Notes under the pieces: generated by a model
Told to the model about the DNA's origin: nothing
The model's database searches: none
Seen by the model: the letters and a program-made list of their open reading frames with translations, nothing else
DNA from: CAITWD01 sp963842065
GTDB taxonomy: Bacteria; Actinomycetota; Thermoleophilia; Miltoncostaeales; Miltoncostaeaceae
DNA length: 64,000 nucleotides
Direction of reading: 5' to 3'
Assembly (NCBI GenBank): GCA_963842065.1
Contig: CAWJEW010000003.1
Location: 248,001-312,000 of the forward strand
Shown here: piece by piece, positions 1-8,929 of the stretch
How positions within the stretch are numbered: the first letter of the stretch is position 1
How the letters are laid out: each line of letters begins with the position of its first letter
Program-made: the position numbers and the translations under genes

Positions 1-112
1 GGCCGGCTGCGCCAGGCGTAGTAGCCAGACTCACTGACCCCCACACGCCGGCAGGCGTGGCGCACGTTGATGCCTTCACCCGTCAGGGCATCGATCACCT
101 GGAAGAGCCTTT
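1..112 (-). CDS. IS3-family transposase OrfB, N-terminal piece only
   Basis: Only the first 35 or so codons of OrfB are inside the window. In the -1 frame relative to OrfA the peptide contains VIDALTGEG, NVRHACRRVGVSESGYYAWR, the HTH_21-type start typical of IS3 OrfB proteins. The DDE catalytic core would lie left of position 1. It is probably made as an OrfAB fusion by frameshifting at the A4G run near 110. Confidence 0.7.
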
Positions 113-391
113 TGGGGAGACCCCCTGCTCGAGGAAGACCTCGTTGACCTTGCGGGCCACCGCCAGCTCGGTTTCCAGCTGGCGGATGCGCCGCTTTGCG
201 GCGGCGAGCTCCAGCGCCATGTCGGTGCTGGCTCCGGCAATCTCACCCCGGTCGATGCGATCCTGGCGCAGCCAGTTGTAGATCGTCGCCTCGGAGACCA
301 TGAAGGTGGTCGCCAGCTGGGTGACCTTGGTGCCTGAGCGGGCGAGCTCGACCACCTGGCGACGAATCTCGGCGGGATAGCGGCGGGGCAT
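95..391 (-). CDS. IS3-family transposase OrfA
   Basis: OrfA (98 aa) is the DNA-binding half of an IS3 transposase. An N-terminal HTH_Tnp_1 domain is visible (PAEIRRQVVELARSG, then VSEATIYNWLRQDRIDRGE at about residues 32-50). A leucine-zipper-like coiled coil follows (ELAAAKRRIRQLETELAVARK, about 61-81). Near its end the coding strand reads CCCCAAAAGG (about 109-118 on the plus strand); this A4G run fits the programmed -1 slip that fuses OrfA to OrfB in this family. After a -1 shift the reading continues RLFQVIDALTGEG, which is OrfB sequence. Confidence 0.85.
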   Translation of the reverse strand: MPRRYPAEIRRQVVELARSGTKVTQLATTFMVSEATIYNWLRQDRIDRGEIAGASTDMALELAAAKRRIRQLETELAVARKVNEVFLEQGVSPKGSSR

Positions 392-478
392 TGGAATCCT
401 CCTTGCTGCCGAAGGACTCTAGAAACCCGACTCCACCAAATCCGGGGTAGATCAGTGTCCACCAAAGCGGGGGCGGTC

Positions 479-1646
479 TCACGCGGTCATCCCAACAAGT
501 GCCTCAAGCTTCTCACATGGCTTCATCCAGCCGAGCGTGCGTCGAGGGCGATCGTTGAGCGCGAAGGCAACCTCGTCGAGGCGCGCCTGGTCGTGCACCG
601 CGAGATCGGTGCCCTTTGGGAAATACTGGCGCAACAAGCCGTTGGTGTTCTCGTTTGATCCTCGCTGCCAGGGCGAATGCGGATCACAAAAGTAGACCTG
701 CACGTGGGTATCCACGCTGAACTGCACATGGTCCGCGAGCTCCTTGCCCCGGTCCCAGGTCAGCGACTTGACCAGGTGCTCTCAGGAGGCGCTGGATTTG
801 TGCGGTGATCGCTTGACAGACGTGGACGCTGGTCTTGTCGCGGCCGATCCGGGCGAGCATGACGTAACGCGTCTGGCGTTCGACGAGGGTGACGATCGCC
901 GACGTGCCCTGCGCGCCCACGATGAGATCACCTTCCCAGTGCCCGGGGACAGCGCGGTCCTCGATCTCGGCAGGACGGTCAGAGATGAGGACCATGTCCT
1001 TGATGTAGCCACCTGGGTCCTTGCGGCCGTGGGGACGCCGACGCGTCCGACCGCTGCGCAAGCACGCGGCCAGCTCCTTGCGCAGCGCTCCTCGCGACTG
1101 GACAAACAGCGACTGGTAGATCGTCTCGTGCGACACTCTCATCTCGAGATCATTGGGGAACGCGACCACGAGCCTCGCCGAGATCTGCTGCGGTGACCAC
1201 CGCTTGTCGAGCATCGACTCGACCACGCTGCGAAGCCTTACACAGCGCGTCAGCTTCGCGGCCTTGGGGCGCCGAGCCCGACGATACGCGCGTTCGTCGG
1301 CATGCACCGCTCGATAGCGGACACGACCACCGTCGTTGTGCACCTCTCGAGCGATCGTCGAGGGCGCCCGGCCGAGCCGGCCCGCGATCTCGCGCATCGA
1401 GTCACCGGCCTCGATCCCGAGCGAGATCTCCTCTCGCTCGGCAAGCGAGAGTCGCAGCTTGGAACGGTCCCGCTCACGAGGATGCACACCACCAACAACA
1501 TTGAGCAGCCGCTGCACGGTCTTTGCCGTGCAGCGCACGGCTTGGGCCGCCTGTTCGAAGGACTCACCGGCTGCGATACCCAGCCGAATCTCCAGGCGCT
1601 CTTGTCGGGTCAACCTCAGACCCTTGGCTCTCGTGACTGCCACCAA
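479..1646 (-). pseudogene. IS30-family transposase, frameshifted
   Basis: Two frames together make an IS30 transposase of about 390 aa. The first (684-1646) has two HTH regions (ERLEIRLGIAAGESFEQAA; SMREIAGRLGRAPSTIAREV) and the start of the DDE core (VPGHWEGDLIVG, first Asp). The second (479-727 and upstream in frame) carries TWDRGKELADH and YFCDPHSPWQRGSNENTNG, with the second Asp and the catalytic Glu. They are out of phase by one base near 778-790, just after IQRLL. The TGA stop at 479-481 coincides with the presumed end of the neighbouring IS3 element. A sequencing indel cannot be told from a real mutation here. Confidence 0.85.
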
Positions 1647-1699
1647 GGCACTCTCCGATCGTTGCGTCCACGATGACGTGTTGCAACGATCACTAGAGA

Positions 1700-1994
1700 C
1701 CTAGGGGTCAAGCCCACTGTTGCCCGGATTGGACCAGGGCTCACCAACGAGGTCCCGAAGGCGCGCCTGAACGCTGGTGCCTCGTCGGAGTGGGGCCGCG
1801 CGTTCAGGTTGCGCCGATTGGCGGCGAGGGCGCCGTGGCCCATCGCTCCCGATGAGCCGTTGGTCCGCCGACCGGGCGGCGCGGGTGAGGATCGGATGGC
1901 AGACGCTCAGCGGCGTCTCCGGGGCCATGTCGGCGGTCAGCGGAGGCATTCTGGGCGATCCCGAGTACGTCCCGGGGTGAGATCATGACGCAGG
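1700..1994. other. Intergenic, no gene recognised
   Basis: About 300 bases separate the IS30 transposase start from the potassium-channel gene. Short open frames on both strands show no recognisable domain. The 5' end of the IS30 element (its terminal repeat) probably lies near 1680-1710, but the partner repeat is not visible so I cannot place it. Confidence 0.4.
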
Positions 1995-2549
1995 CTAGGC
2001 GTCGTCGGATTTTGTTGCGCCCGCTCGCGCAGCGGCCTGCTTGGCCGCCCCAAATAGGCCACGCACGACTCCGCCGATGAGGATCAGGCCGAGGATCATC
2101 TGCGCGGACACGACCAGACGCGCCGGGTCGGTCGCCGGGGTGATGTCGCCAAAGCCGACCGTCGAGAAGACCGTGATGGTGAAATACAGCGCGCGCGTAT
2201 GGTCGAGCCCCTGGGTGAACGTCGTGCCGGACGCATCGGACATCGACAGGTAGGTCGTCGCGAACAGGACAAAAAACAGCGGGATGACGACACCGAGGGC
2301 GACACCAGCGCGCAACTCGGGGAAATCCGCCCGCATGATCCGATACGTCTGCCACGCCAGGACGGCCCCGAGCAGTACGACGGCGATGACCACGCGCGCG
2401 AGGTCGCCCGCGTTTGAACTCAGACCTGTCGGAATCGCGTAGAAGACGCCGAGGAGCACCACCCACGCCAGGATGACGTGGACGATTGAGCGAGCGACCT
2501 CGCGCCGTCGCTCGCGCGCGCTCAGATCGCCGAGGAGACGCGCCGCCAT
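1995..2549 (-). CDS. Potassium channel family protein (Ion_trans_2)
   Basis: This 184 aa membrane protein should form a tetrameric K+ channel in the cytoplasmic membrane. Hydrophobic segments lie at about residues 22-40, 52-68, 83-101 and 146-166. Between the last two is a pore helix with the selectivity filter TVGFGD at 130-135 (ALYFTITVFSTVGFGDITP), the hallmark of the family. There is no RCK/TrkA-N domain and no voltage-sensor arginine ladder, so it is probably a simple or ligand-independent channel. The tail is short, charged and cytosolic. The next upstream gene on the same strand starts 43 bases away, so co-transcription is possible. Confidence 0.85.
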   Translation of the reverse strand: MAARLLGDLSARERRREVARSIVHVILAWVVLLGVFYAIPTGLSSNAGDLARVVIAVVLLGAVLAWQTYRIMRADFPELRAGVALGVVIPLFFVLFATTYLSMSDASGTTFTQGLDHTRALYFTITVFSTVGFGDITPATDPARLVVSAQMILGLILIGGVVRGLFGAAKQAAARAGATKSDDA

Positions 2550-2591
2550 CGCGGTGCCCCTTTCATCACTCGGACCGCACGGTCAGTCCTC

Positions 2592-2882
2592 CTACTGCGT
2601 GTCGTCTTCTGCCTCAAGCTCCGCTTCGAGCCCGATGATAACGACGCCCAGCGCCGTGGAGATCTTCGCGGCAGCGGAAAGGGTCCGTGGTGTGCCGATG
2701 ATCGGTGCGACGCCAACCAAGATGTCGTGGACCTGCTCGATCGTGACCCCGGCGTCCATTGCCGGGCCGACGTCCAGCAGGTACGAGGCGACTGGCGCAT
2801 CGACGGCCGCGAGTGCCGCAACGCGCGCGGCGATCAGCGGGTTGTTATCGAGACCACATCGCGCCAGCGACTCTGTGGTCAT
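2592..2882 (-). CDS. Carboxymuconolactone decarboxylase-like protein
   Basis: A 96 aa protein with an all-helical CMD/AhpD-like fold. The C-terminal part VHDILVGVAPIIGTPRTLSAAAKISTALG matches the conserved helix-turn-helix core of small actinobacterial CMD proteins. There is no CxxC, so AhpD-type peroxidase-adaptor chemistry is not expected. The substrate cannot be read from sequence. It lies upstream of the potassium-channel gene in the same direction, and its stop is 42 bases from that gene's start. Confidence 0.7.
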   Translation of the reverse strand: MTTESLARCGLDNNPLIAARVAALAAVDAPVASYLLDVGPAMDAGVTIEQVHDILVGVAPIIGTPRTLSAAAKISTALGVVIIGLEAELEAEDDTQ

Positions 2883-2956
2883 CGCGGCGACAGGGGCACG
2901 CGCTAGCGCTGGGGCTCGTCGGCCCGGGGGACTGGAGTGCTCACCTGCCGCTGGCT

Positions 2957-2988
2957 CGGTAGATCAGCTTATTCGGGCTGATCTACCG
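2957..2988. repeat. Perfect 12-bp inverted repeat (hairpin)
   Basis: Arms CGGTAGATCAGC and GCTGATCTACCG flank an 8-base loop, TTATTCGG. The site is between the CMD gene start and the integrase remnant. It could be a terminator for transcription entering from the right, a recombinase binding arm or an operator. There is no T-run on either side. Confidence 0.75.
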
Positions 2989-2998
2989 CCATTAGGGG

Positions 2999-3033
2999 CA
3001 GGTGGGGTCCGTGTGACACGCGTTCCCCACCTG
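2999..3033. repeat. Second inverted repeat, 9-bp arms
   Basis: Arms CAGGTGGGG and CCCCACCTG are separated by 17 bases and start 10 bases after the preceding hairpin. A third partial copy of the arm (GGTGGGG) follows at once. Two structured repeats side by side upstream of a recombinase suggest a mobile-element control or attachment region, but no function can be assigned. Confidence 0.6.
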
Positions 3034-3103
3034 GCCCGGTGGGGAATTCTATTTCTCGCACGTTGGGCTTTGGACTGGCGCTACGAGCGACCGTGCGGGA
3101 GGC

Positions 3104-4131
3104 GTGACACCGGAGTCACATACCGGGCTATCGGTTCCGGCCTTAACGATACCCGGGAGCATGGGGTGCCTCCGGTCGAGATCTGGGCTTCGATCGACAT
3201 CACCGGGCCGTCCGAGCAAGCCTCGGTGGCTCGAGGAGCACCGCCCCCGGGTCGAGCCCGGGACTTGGGCGGACTACCGCAAGTCAGTGGACAAGTATCT
3301 CATCCCGGCGCTGGACGATCGCAAACTCGGTGCCATCACCCCCGGTCACCTGCGGGCTCTCGTCGCGCCGCTCGCCGGGAGCGGCCTGCGGCCGAAGACG
3401 GTGAACAACGTGATCGTCCCACTGCGACTGATGCTCGGCCACGCGGTGGAGGACGGCCTGATCCCCTCGAACCCCGCGGCCACCACGGCGGGCAGCCGAC
3501 ACCGGCTGCGGCTGCCGGCCGAGCACCGGGAGATGGAGTACCTGCGCCTTGCGGATATCCGGCGCTACCTCGAGGCGTGCGGCTCCCGCTCTCGGCCGCT
3601 GGCGGAGGTGCTGGTCGGGGCAGGGCTGCGGGTCTCCGAGGCCCTCGCGCTCACTTGGGCGGACCTCGACCTGGAGGCGGGGGCGATCGTCGTCTCGCGC
3701 TCCCTGAAGGGCCGGAGCGAGACGACGGGCTCCACGAAGGGCGATGCCGCCCGGCGGGTGGGAATCGGCCCGCGCCTCGCCGGCGTCCTGGCCGATCATC
3801 AGGGCGCGCGCGTGAGCACCGGGTGTCGCGGCTCGTCTTCGCCCGGTCCGACGGGATCACACCGCTTGACCGGACCTACGTGTCGCATGCCTGGCATCGG
3901 GCCGCGCTCAAGGCGGCGAACATCGACCGGCCCGTGCGCCTGCACGATTTGAGGCACAGCTACGCCGCGGCGACGCTGGCCGCGGGGGAGCCGCTCGTCT
4001 TCGTCCAGAAGCAGCTCGGCCACTCCGCGATCCACACGACCCAGCGCTACTACGGACACCTCGAGCGCGGCTACCTGCGCGACGCGGCGCTGCGCGCCGA
4101 GGCCGCCGTCTGGAGTGTGACCAAAACGTGA
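3104..4131 (+). pseudogene. Phage-type tyrosine recombinase (integrase), broken
   Basis: The SAM-like core-binding domain begins near 3222 (RWLEEHRPRVEPGTWADYRK). The catalytic domain shows the first Arg in AGLRVSEALALTW. The frame then shifts by one base near 3800-3825 and continues with RLHDLRHSYAAATLAAG (HxxR), QLGHSAIHTTQRYYGHLE (catalytic His and Tyr) and ends at 4131. No convincing N-terminal arm-binding domain is visible upstream of 3220, so the 5' end also looks decayed or frame-broken. The gene points at the 3' end of tRNA-Leu 79 bases away, the usual layout of an integrase beside its attachment site. Confidence 0.85.
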
Positions 4132-4177
4132 CCATGAGAGCGGCGAGGCCCGCGTCGCGACAGCTGGCGCTCCAACG

Positions 4178-4203
4178 AGAAACCCCGCCGAAGCGGGGTT
4201 TCT
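4178..4203 (-). terminator. Intrinsic terminator-like hairpin after tRNA-Leu
   Basis: A perfect 11-bp stem (AGAAACCCCGC / GCGGGGTTTCT) with a CGAA tetraloop ends six bases from the tRNA 3' end. The arm ends in TTTCT, giving a short T-tract on either strand. It should end the tRNA transcript and may also stop the integrase transcript from the other side. Confidence 0.8.
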
Positions 4204-4209
4204 GTGCAT

Positions 4210-4294
<85 letters not shown>

Positions 4295-4385
4295 GTAGCG
4301 TCGGTAGAGGATACCGATCCGGACGGCTCGGGTGGGGGCAGCCGAACAATAGAAACCTGCGTCATGGCCTGATACGGTCCATGCA

Positions 4386-4397
4386 GAACACCTGTTC
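4386..4397. promoter_or_regulatory. SOS box (LexA operator) of lexA
   Basis: GAACACCTGTTC matches the palindromic GAAC-N4-GTTC core used by LexA in Actinomycetota and Bacillota. It lies 32 bases upstream of the lexA start, so autorepression is expected. Confidence 0.85.
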
Positions 4398-4428
4398 GCC
4401 ACATGGATAACGGCTGGGAGACGACCCG

Positions 4429-5037
4429 ATGGAGAACCTGAGTGGCCGCCAGGCCGAAATTCTCGATTTCATCGCGGAGCACTGCGCCCGCACCGGATAC
4501 CCGCCCACGGTCCGAGAGATCGGGAACGCGGTGGGGCTTGCGTCGCCGTCGACCGTGCACGCCCACCTGTCCAAGCTCACCGATGGCGGGTATCTGCGCC
4601 GGGACCCTTCCAAGCCGCGCGCAATACATGTCAGTCGTCCGCGTGCCGCCGCCGACGCGTCCACCGGCTCCCGCTCGGTCGGGATGCTGCCGCTGGTGGG
4701 GGCCGTCGCCGCCGGTCTGCCGCGGCTTGCCGACGAGCAGGTCGACGACTGGGTCCAGACACCCTTCGCTGCCGACTTTGCGCTGCGCGTCACGGGTGAG
4801 TCGATGCGCGACGCCGGGATCCTCGACGGTGACATCGTCGCCGTCCGCCGCCAAGATACGGCCGACAATGGCCAGATCATCGTGGCAATGATCGGCGAGG
4901 AGGCGACGGTGAAACGGTTCCAGCGGCGCGACGACCACGTCCTGCTGGTCGCCGAGAACCCCGACTTCGCGCCGATCGAGGTGCGCGAGGACTTCCGGGT
5001 CGCCGGCCGAGTCGTCGGGGTGCTCCGCGCGCTCTAG
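4429..5037 (+). CDS. lexA: LexA repressor
   Basis: LexA (202 aa) represses the SOS regulon and cleaves itself when stimulated by RecA filaments. A winged HTH occupies about residues 1-67 (PTVREIGNAVGL, SPSTVHAHLSKL). The cleavage site is Ala95-Gly96 (VAAG). The catalytic dyad is Ser125 (TGESMRDAG) and Lys162 (EATVKRF). Length is typical. The SOS box upstream indicates autoregulation. The gene is followed within 40 bases by rnpB in the same direction. Confidence 0.97.
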   Translation: MENLSGRQAEILDFIAEHCARTGYPPTVREIGNAVGLASPSTVHAHLSKLTDGGYLRRDPSKPRAIHVSRPRAAADASTGSRSVGMLPLVGAVAAGLPRLADEQVDDWVQTPFAADFALRVTGESMRDAGILDGDIVAVRRQDTADNGQIIVAMIGEEATVKRFQRRDDHVLLVAENPDFAPIEVREDFRVAGRVVGVLRAL

Positions 5038-5072
5038 GCACTCCGAGGGCGGGTCGCGCGCTACACTGGCCG

Positions 5073-5412
<340 letters not shown>

Positions 5413-5415
5413 CGG

Positions 5416-5444
5416 AACGGCCTCGGGAATCTCCCGGGGTCGTT
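5416..5444 (+). terminator. Hairpin between rnpB and the convergent gene
   Basis: AACGGCCTCGGG and CCCGGGGTCGTT form a 12-bp stem with two G-U pairs and a 5-base loop, followed by CTAGTT. It starts four bases after the RNase P RNA and ends at the stop codon of the convergent MerR-like gene, so it may serve both directions. Confidence 0.6.
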
Positions 5445-6164
5445 CTAGTTGGTGGGCGTCCGTGGCGGCCGGGGCGCGGAGGTCGCGGCCGCCACGGCGA
5501 CCGGGCTCGAGCTCCCCTGCTGGAGTCCGCTGACATCGGCGGCCACGACGTGGTCGATGACCGCCAACAGGGCCGGGATGGCGCGCGGGTCCTCGACGAC
5601 GCCGTCGTCGATGGCCCGCTGGGCCTCGCAGGAGATCGCCATGGCCACGCGGGTCAGCTGTACCAGACTCGCGGCCGAGCCGTCGTGGTGGGTACCGTCC
5701 GAGAAGCCGGCGAGCTCGGCGCGGGCGACCGACTTCGTGACGCTGCCGGTCTCAAGGGCGGCGGTCACGATGCGCAGGCTGCGGGTCGCCTGGCGGCGGA
5801 TCGCGGCGTCGGTGGGGCGTGCGCCGAGCGTCGCGACGTCGTCGCAATACCCGGCCACGACGCGGTCGACGATGGCCCGGGTGCGACCGTTCAGATGACG
5901 CGCCAGCGCGGGGCAGGGCGGCACGTCCTTGGTCTGGCGCGCGACGCCCGCGACGGGCGCCGGCATCGTTGCGCCGCGTTCACGCAGCCAAACGCGCAGC
6001 TCGGCGCTCTCGAATCGACGATGGCCACCGACAGTGCGATGCGAGGGCAGGACCCCGTGATCGGCCCAGCCGCGGACGGTGGCGACGCTCACGCCGATCA
6101 GGGCGGCCGCCTCGCTGGCGGTCAGCGTGCGTGAGAGCTCGCGCCCTCGGCCCTGTTGTGGCAT
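5445..6164 (-). CDS. MerR/BldC-like DNA-binding regulator
   Basis: A 239 aa protein with an N-terminal excisionase/MerR-type winged HTH (LTASEAAALIGVSVATVRGWADHG, VGGHRRFESAELRVWL, about residues 10-58). A helical C-terminal region of about 150 residues follows with no recognised domain, and then a low-complexity Ser/Pro tail. The second of two nearby ATGs (6164) was chosen because GGAG lies seven bases upstream of it, whereas the first ATG at 6170 is too close. The C-terminal part may sense a ligand, but nothing shows which. Confidence 0.7.
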   Translation of the reverse strand: MPQQGRGRELSRTLTASEAAALIGVSVATVRGWADHGVLPSHRTVGGHRRFESAELRVWLRERGATMPAPVAGVARQTKDVPPCPALARHLNGRTRAIVDRVVAGYCDDVATLGARPTDAAIRRQATRSLRIVTAALETGSVTKSVARAELAGFSDGTHHDGSAASLVQLTRVAMAISCEAQRAIDDGVVEDPRAIPALLAVIDHVVAADVSGLQQGSSSPVAVAAATSAPRPPRTPTN

Positions 6165-6300
6165 GTGCATGCTCCGGGAACACGCGGCGCCCGAGGCATC
6201 ATCAGCGGCGATGCGCCAGGGACGTGTCGCGGAATGGCCGTCTGGAAATAAACATAGCCCTTTCCGCGGTGGGTGCGGGTCGTTCGTCGCGCCGGGGCGA

Positions 6301-6969
6301 TTACGGGGAAGCGGTGCCGGTGAGCCGCTTTTCCATAAGGATTGCGCCGCGCGATTTGAAGACCAGCCGGCCGAGGTGCCAGCGCCGCCCGGTGTGCTCG
6401 GTGAATCCGAGCCGCGCGTAGAGCGCGCGCGCGGCGTCATTGTCGTCGGTCACCCACAGGGTCACCCGCGACTTGCCGCGGGCGGCGGCCTGCGCGTCCA
6501 GGTGGCGCATCAGCATGACCCCGACCCCCTGGCGGCGCGCGTCCGGTGCGACGGCCAGCTCGCCGACGTATGCCTCGTCCTCCTCGAGCGGACCGTGGGC
6601 GAGAATTGAGAGCGCGCTCAGCGCCCACAACGCACGGCTCCAGCCGATCACGTCGGCGAGCAGCTGGGCGACCCCCGTCGGCGGCACGTCCTCAGCGGTG
6701 GCTAGGTGCGCCGCGCCGATCACCCGCGCGTCCCGCTCGGCGACCCAGTACCCATGGGTCGGCGTCCGCAGTTCATGTCCGATGAGGCGCGTGAGCGCCT
6801 CGGCGGCCCGGCTGCCCAGCGTCGGTCGGTATTTCGGGGCCAGGGCGCTCGCCAGCAGCTCGCCCACGGCGGCGGCATCCGCGTATTCGGCATGGCGGAT
6901 CTGCGTCGCGGCCGGTTCCCGGCCCGCCGACGGAGCCGAGGCGTTATCGTCGCTCGAGATTCCCGTCAT
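6301..6969 (-). CDS. GNAT-family N-acetyltransferase
   Basis: A 222 aa acetyl-CoA-dependent N-acetyltransferase. The C-terminal half carries the GNAT core: YVGELAVAPDARRQGVGVMLM is the acetyl-CoA pyrophosphate loop (RRQGVG), and DDNDAARALYARLGFTEHTGR is the family's motif B. The first 90 residues resemble the helical start of GNATs acting on small molecules. The start at 6969 leaves a 14-base gap to the divergent peroxiredoxin gene. The acceptor is unknown. Confidence 0.85.
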   Translation of the reverse strand: MTGISSDDNASAPSAGREPAATQIRHAEYADAAAVGELLASALAPKYRPTLGSRAAEALTRLIGHELRTPTHGYWVAERDARVIGAAHLATAEDVPPTGVAQLLADVIGWSRALWALSALSILAHGPLEEDEAYVGELAVAPDARRQGVGVMLMRHLDAQAAARGKSRVTLWVTDDNDAARALYARLGFTEHTGRRWHLGRLVFKSRGAILMEKRLTGTASP

Positions 6970-6983
6970 AAGGAGGCATCGCC

Positions 6984-7472
6984 ATGGCACGACTCGCGCC
7001 CGGAGTACCCGCACCAGACATTCGTCTGAATGCCGATGACGGTTCGACCGTGGCGCTGAGCGATCTGCGCGGACACCGCGTCGTGCTGTATTTCTACCCC
7101 AAAGACGACACCAGTGGGTGCACCACCCAGGCGTGCGAGTTTCGCGACCGTGCGGCCGACTTCGACGATGCGGGCGCGCGCGTCATCGGCGTCAGCCCGG
7201 ATTCGATTGCGAGCCACGTCAAGTTCCGCGACAAGCACGGTTTGCCGTTCACGCTCCTGTCGGATCCGGATCACGAGGCCGCCGAGGCGTACGGCGTGTG
7301 GGTCGAAAAGTCGATGTATGGGCGCACGTACATGGGGGTCGAACGAAGTACGTTCGTTATCGGCCCCGACGGAGTTCTCGAACAGGCCCTCTACAAGGTC
7401 AAGCCGGCCGGCCACGCCGGCTCGATCCTGGAGCTCATCGCCGCCGCGACCGGCGGACCCGCGGCCGATTGA
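6984..7472 (+). CDS. bcp: Thioredoxin-dependent peroxiredoxin, BCP/PrxQ type
   Basis: A 162 aa cytosolic peroxidase that reduces hydroperoxides. The peroxidatic Cys46 and the resolving Cys51 sit in DDTSGCTTQACEFRD, the CX4C arrangement of atypical 2-Cys PrxQ enzymes; FYPKDDT precedes it and the conserved Arg is downstream. A strong AAGGAGG lies seven bases before the ATG. The rhodanese gene follows 56 bases downstream in the same direction and may be co-transcribed. Confidence 0.95.
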   Translation: MARLAPGVPAPDIRLNADDGSTVALSDLRGHRVVLYFYPKDDTSGCTTQACEFRDRAADFDDAGARVIGVSPDSIASHVKFRDKHGLPFTLLSDPDHEAAEAYGVWVEKSMYGRTYMGVERSTFVIGPDGVLEQALYKVKPAGHAGSILELIAAATGGPAAD

Positions 7473-7528
7473 TCCTGACGCGCCTGTTAGCGTTCGAATG
7501 ACGAACCGGATGCGAAAGGGAGCAACGC

Positions 7529-7876
7529 ATGGCCTGGGATGACGTGTCGCGGTGGCAACCGGTTGACCTGTTCGCGGCATTCCGGATGGGCGACGCGGTG
7601 CAGCCGGTCGACGTGCGCGATCTCGGGTACCGCGATGCCACCGACCAGATTCGGCGCTCGATCCGCATCGATCCCCAGGAGTTCGAGCCCCACATCGCCG
7701 GCCTGCCCGGCGATCGGGAGCTGATCTTCTACTGTGACCGACCGGGCGAGGCCACGAGCATGAAGATCGCCCTGTGGGCCTTCGACAACGGCAAGTCGCG
7801 CGTGGGTGTAATCGTCGGCGGATGGGACGCCTGGCAGGCGGCGGGGTATCCGGTCGAGCCGAAGGCCGCCGCCTAG
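7529..7876 (+). CDS. Rhodanese-like domain protein
   Basis: A 115 aa single-domain rhodanese. The CH2A-like motif QPVDVRDLGYRDA is at about 25-37, and the active-site loop CDRPGEAT has Cys69, the persulfide-carrying residue. GGWDAWQAAGYPV is the conserved end. The loop CDRPGE differs from the thiosulfate-transferase CRKG(V/S), so the natural sulfur donor is unknown. A GGGAG ribosome-binding site precedes the ATG. Confidence 0.85.
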   Translation: MAWDDVSRWQPVDLFAAFRMGDAVQPVDVRDLGYRDATDQIRRSIRIDPQEFEPHIAGLPGDRELIFYCDRPGEATSMKIALWAFDNGKSRVGVIVGGWDAWQAAGYPVEPKAAA

Positions 7877-7886
7877 TCCGGCGGGG

Positions 7887-8228
7887 CTAGTGCTCGTCGG
7901 CCGGCGGCGTCTGCGGGGAGACCGGGGTCAGACCGTAGTTCGACTCGATCCACTCCGGCAGCAGGTGGGCCAAGGCCCGGATCAGTAGCTCACGCTCGGC
8001 GATCGCGACGCGCGCCGCGACCTCGAGGACCAGCTTGCCCTCGTCGCTGCGAATCCCGCCCACGCCCCCGACGGTGTCGGCCGCCTCCTTGCGGGCGTAG
8101 ACCATGCCGCGGGCGGCCCAATTCCACCGTTCGCGGGTCCAGTCGATCAGGTTCTTCTCGAGCGAGGTCGGGTCGTAGCCCAGCAGGGCGCGCTGGAGTT
8201 CGCTCAGAGTCGGGTCGGCTTCGCGCAT
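7887..8228 (-). CDS. Conserved hypothetical protein
   Basis: A 113 aa, mainly helical, soluble protein that I cannot place in a family. It has Trp-rich segments (LIDWTRERWNWAARGMVYARKE) and a helical C-terminus (AIAERELLIRALAHLLPEWIESNYG). The start at 8228 was chosen because AGAGGTG precedes it at normal spacing. It converges on the rhodanese gene with 10 bases between the stops. Confidence 0.6.
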   Translation of the reverse strand: MREADPTLSELQRALLGYDPTSLEKNLIDWTRERWNWAARGMVYARKEAADTVGGVGGIRSDEGKLVLEVAARVAIAERELLIRALAHLLPEWIESNYGLTPVSPQTPPADEH

Positions 8229-8356
8229 GGTCACCTCTGGGACGTGGATCGCAACGGGAGCCAAGTGTAGCCCGTGGGGCGCTGGCCCTCGTCGGGCGCC
8301 GCCGCGTGCGACATGCGCGTTGCCGTGCGGCGGCTCGGTGTCGTAAGGTGCCTCGT

Positions 8357-8671
8357 ATGCGGACGTTTATCTTGCTGTCCACGCTCAGCCCCCAGGGCAT
8401 GCAGACGCTGCGCGCCACGCCGGAGCGACTCCTGGAGGTCAATCGCGAGGTGGAGGCCCTCGGTGGCCGGGTTCTCCACCAGTGGGCACTGCTCGGGGAC
8501 TATGACTTCTTGAGCGTCATCGAGGCGCCCGACCCCGCGTCGGTGTCGCGGTTGACGCTCGAGCTGGCGGCACGGGGCAGCGCCCACTTCGAAACGCTGC
8601 CGGCCATCGACGTCGACGAGATGATCGACCTGATGTCGGGCCTGGCCGACCCCCCGGAACTCGCCGGTTAG
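8357..8671 (+). CDS. GYD domain-containing protein
   Basis: A 104 aa protein of the GYD family, named after the motif seen here as LLGDYDFLSVIEAPD at about residues 44-58. The fold is a dimeric alpha/beta barrel like that of Lrp ligand domains, and no enzymatic role is established. AAGGTG precedes the ATG. Its TAG overlaps the stop codon of the convergent zinc-ribbon gene (TTAG). Confidence 0.8.
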   Translation: MRTFILLSTLSPQGMQTLRATPERLLEVNREVEALGGRVLHQWALLGDYDFLSVIEAPDPASVSRLTLELAARGSAHFETLPAIDVDEMIDLMSGLADPPELAG

Positions 8672-8829
8672 ACCCGGCGCCAGGTCCCGTTGTTGCACAG
8701 CGGGCAGGGGGGCAACACCAGCACGCCGTCGTTCTCGCTGGGGGATTTGACCAGCAGGTCGCATGCGTCGCAGCGGAAGTCGCCAATGACGGCGTCTCCG
8801 ATCTCGTACAGCTCGTTGGTCGTGTTCAT
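8668..8829 (-). CDS. Small zinc-ribbon protein
   Basis: A 53 aa protein with two Cys pairs, FRCDACDLL and PPCPLCNNG, spaced as in a rubredoxin-like zinc ribbon. The start ATG at 8829 (MNTTNELYEIGD) follows AGGAG. Its role is unknown; similar tiny ribbons are often paired with stress or redox genes. Confidence 0.65.
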   Translation of the reverse strand: MNTTNELYEIGDAVIGDFRCDACDLLVKSPSENDGVLVLPPCPLCNNGTWRRV

Positions 8830-8929
8830 CCGTGGACTCCTAGGGATTGTGGCCTCCCGCGTCGGCGGCGCGCGCTCATCGCGCACACACACGCCTGCCA
8901 ACCCGGGTCACGCATGGTGTGGGCTGGCG

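Larger units (their letters stand above)
1..481 (-). mobile_element. IS3-family insertion sequence, partial (cut by the window edge)
   Basis: The element holds orfA and the beginning of orfB on the minus strand and runs off the left edge. The presumed outer end lies near 481, where the minus strand reads TGAGACCGCC followed by GCTTTGGTGGACA, a TG-starting terminus of the kind IS3 elements carry. The boundary is inferred from this terminus because the opposite end is outside the window and no target duplication can be checked. It abuts the 3' end of an IS30-type transposase, which suggests nested insertion. Confidence 0.6.

Noticed and set aside
2473..3200. Upstream extension of the second integrase frame across the CMD and channel genes
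   Set aside because: It overlaps two minus-strand genes, has no domain, and the recombinase homology only starts near 3220.
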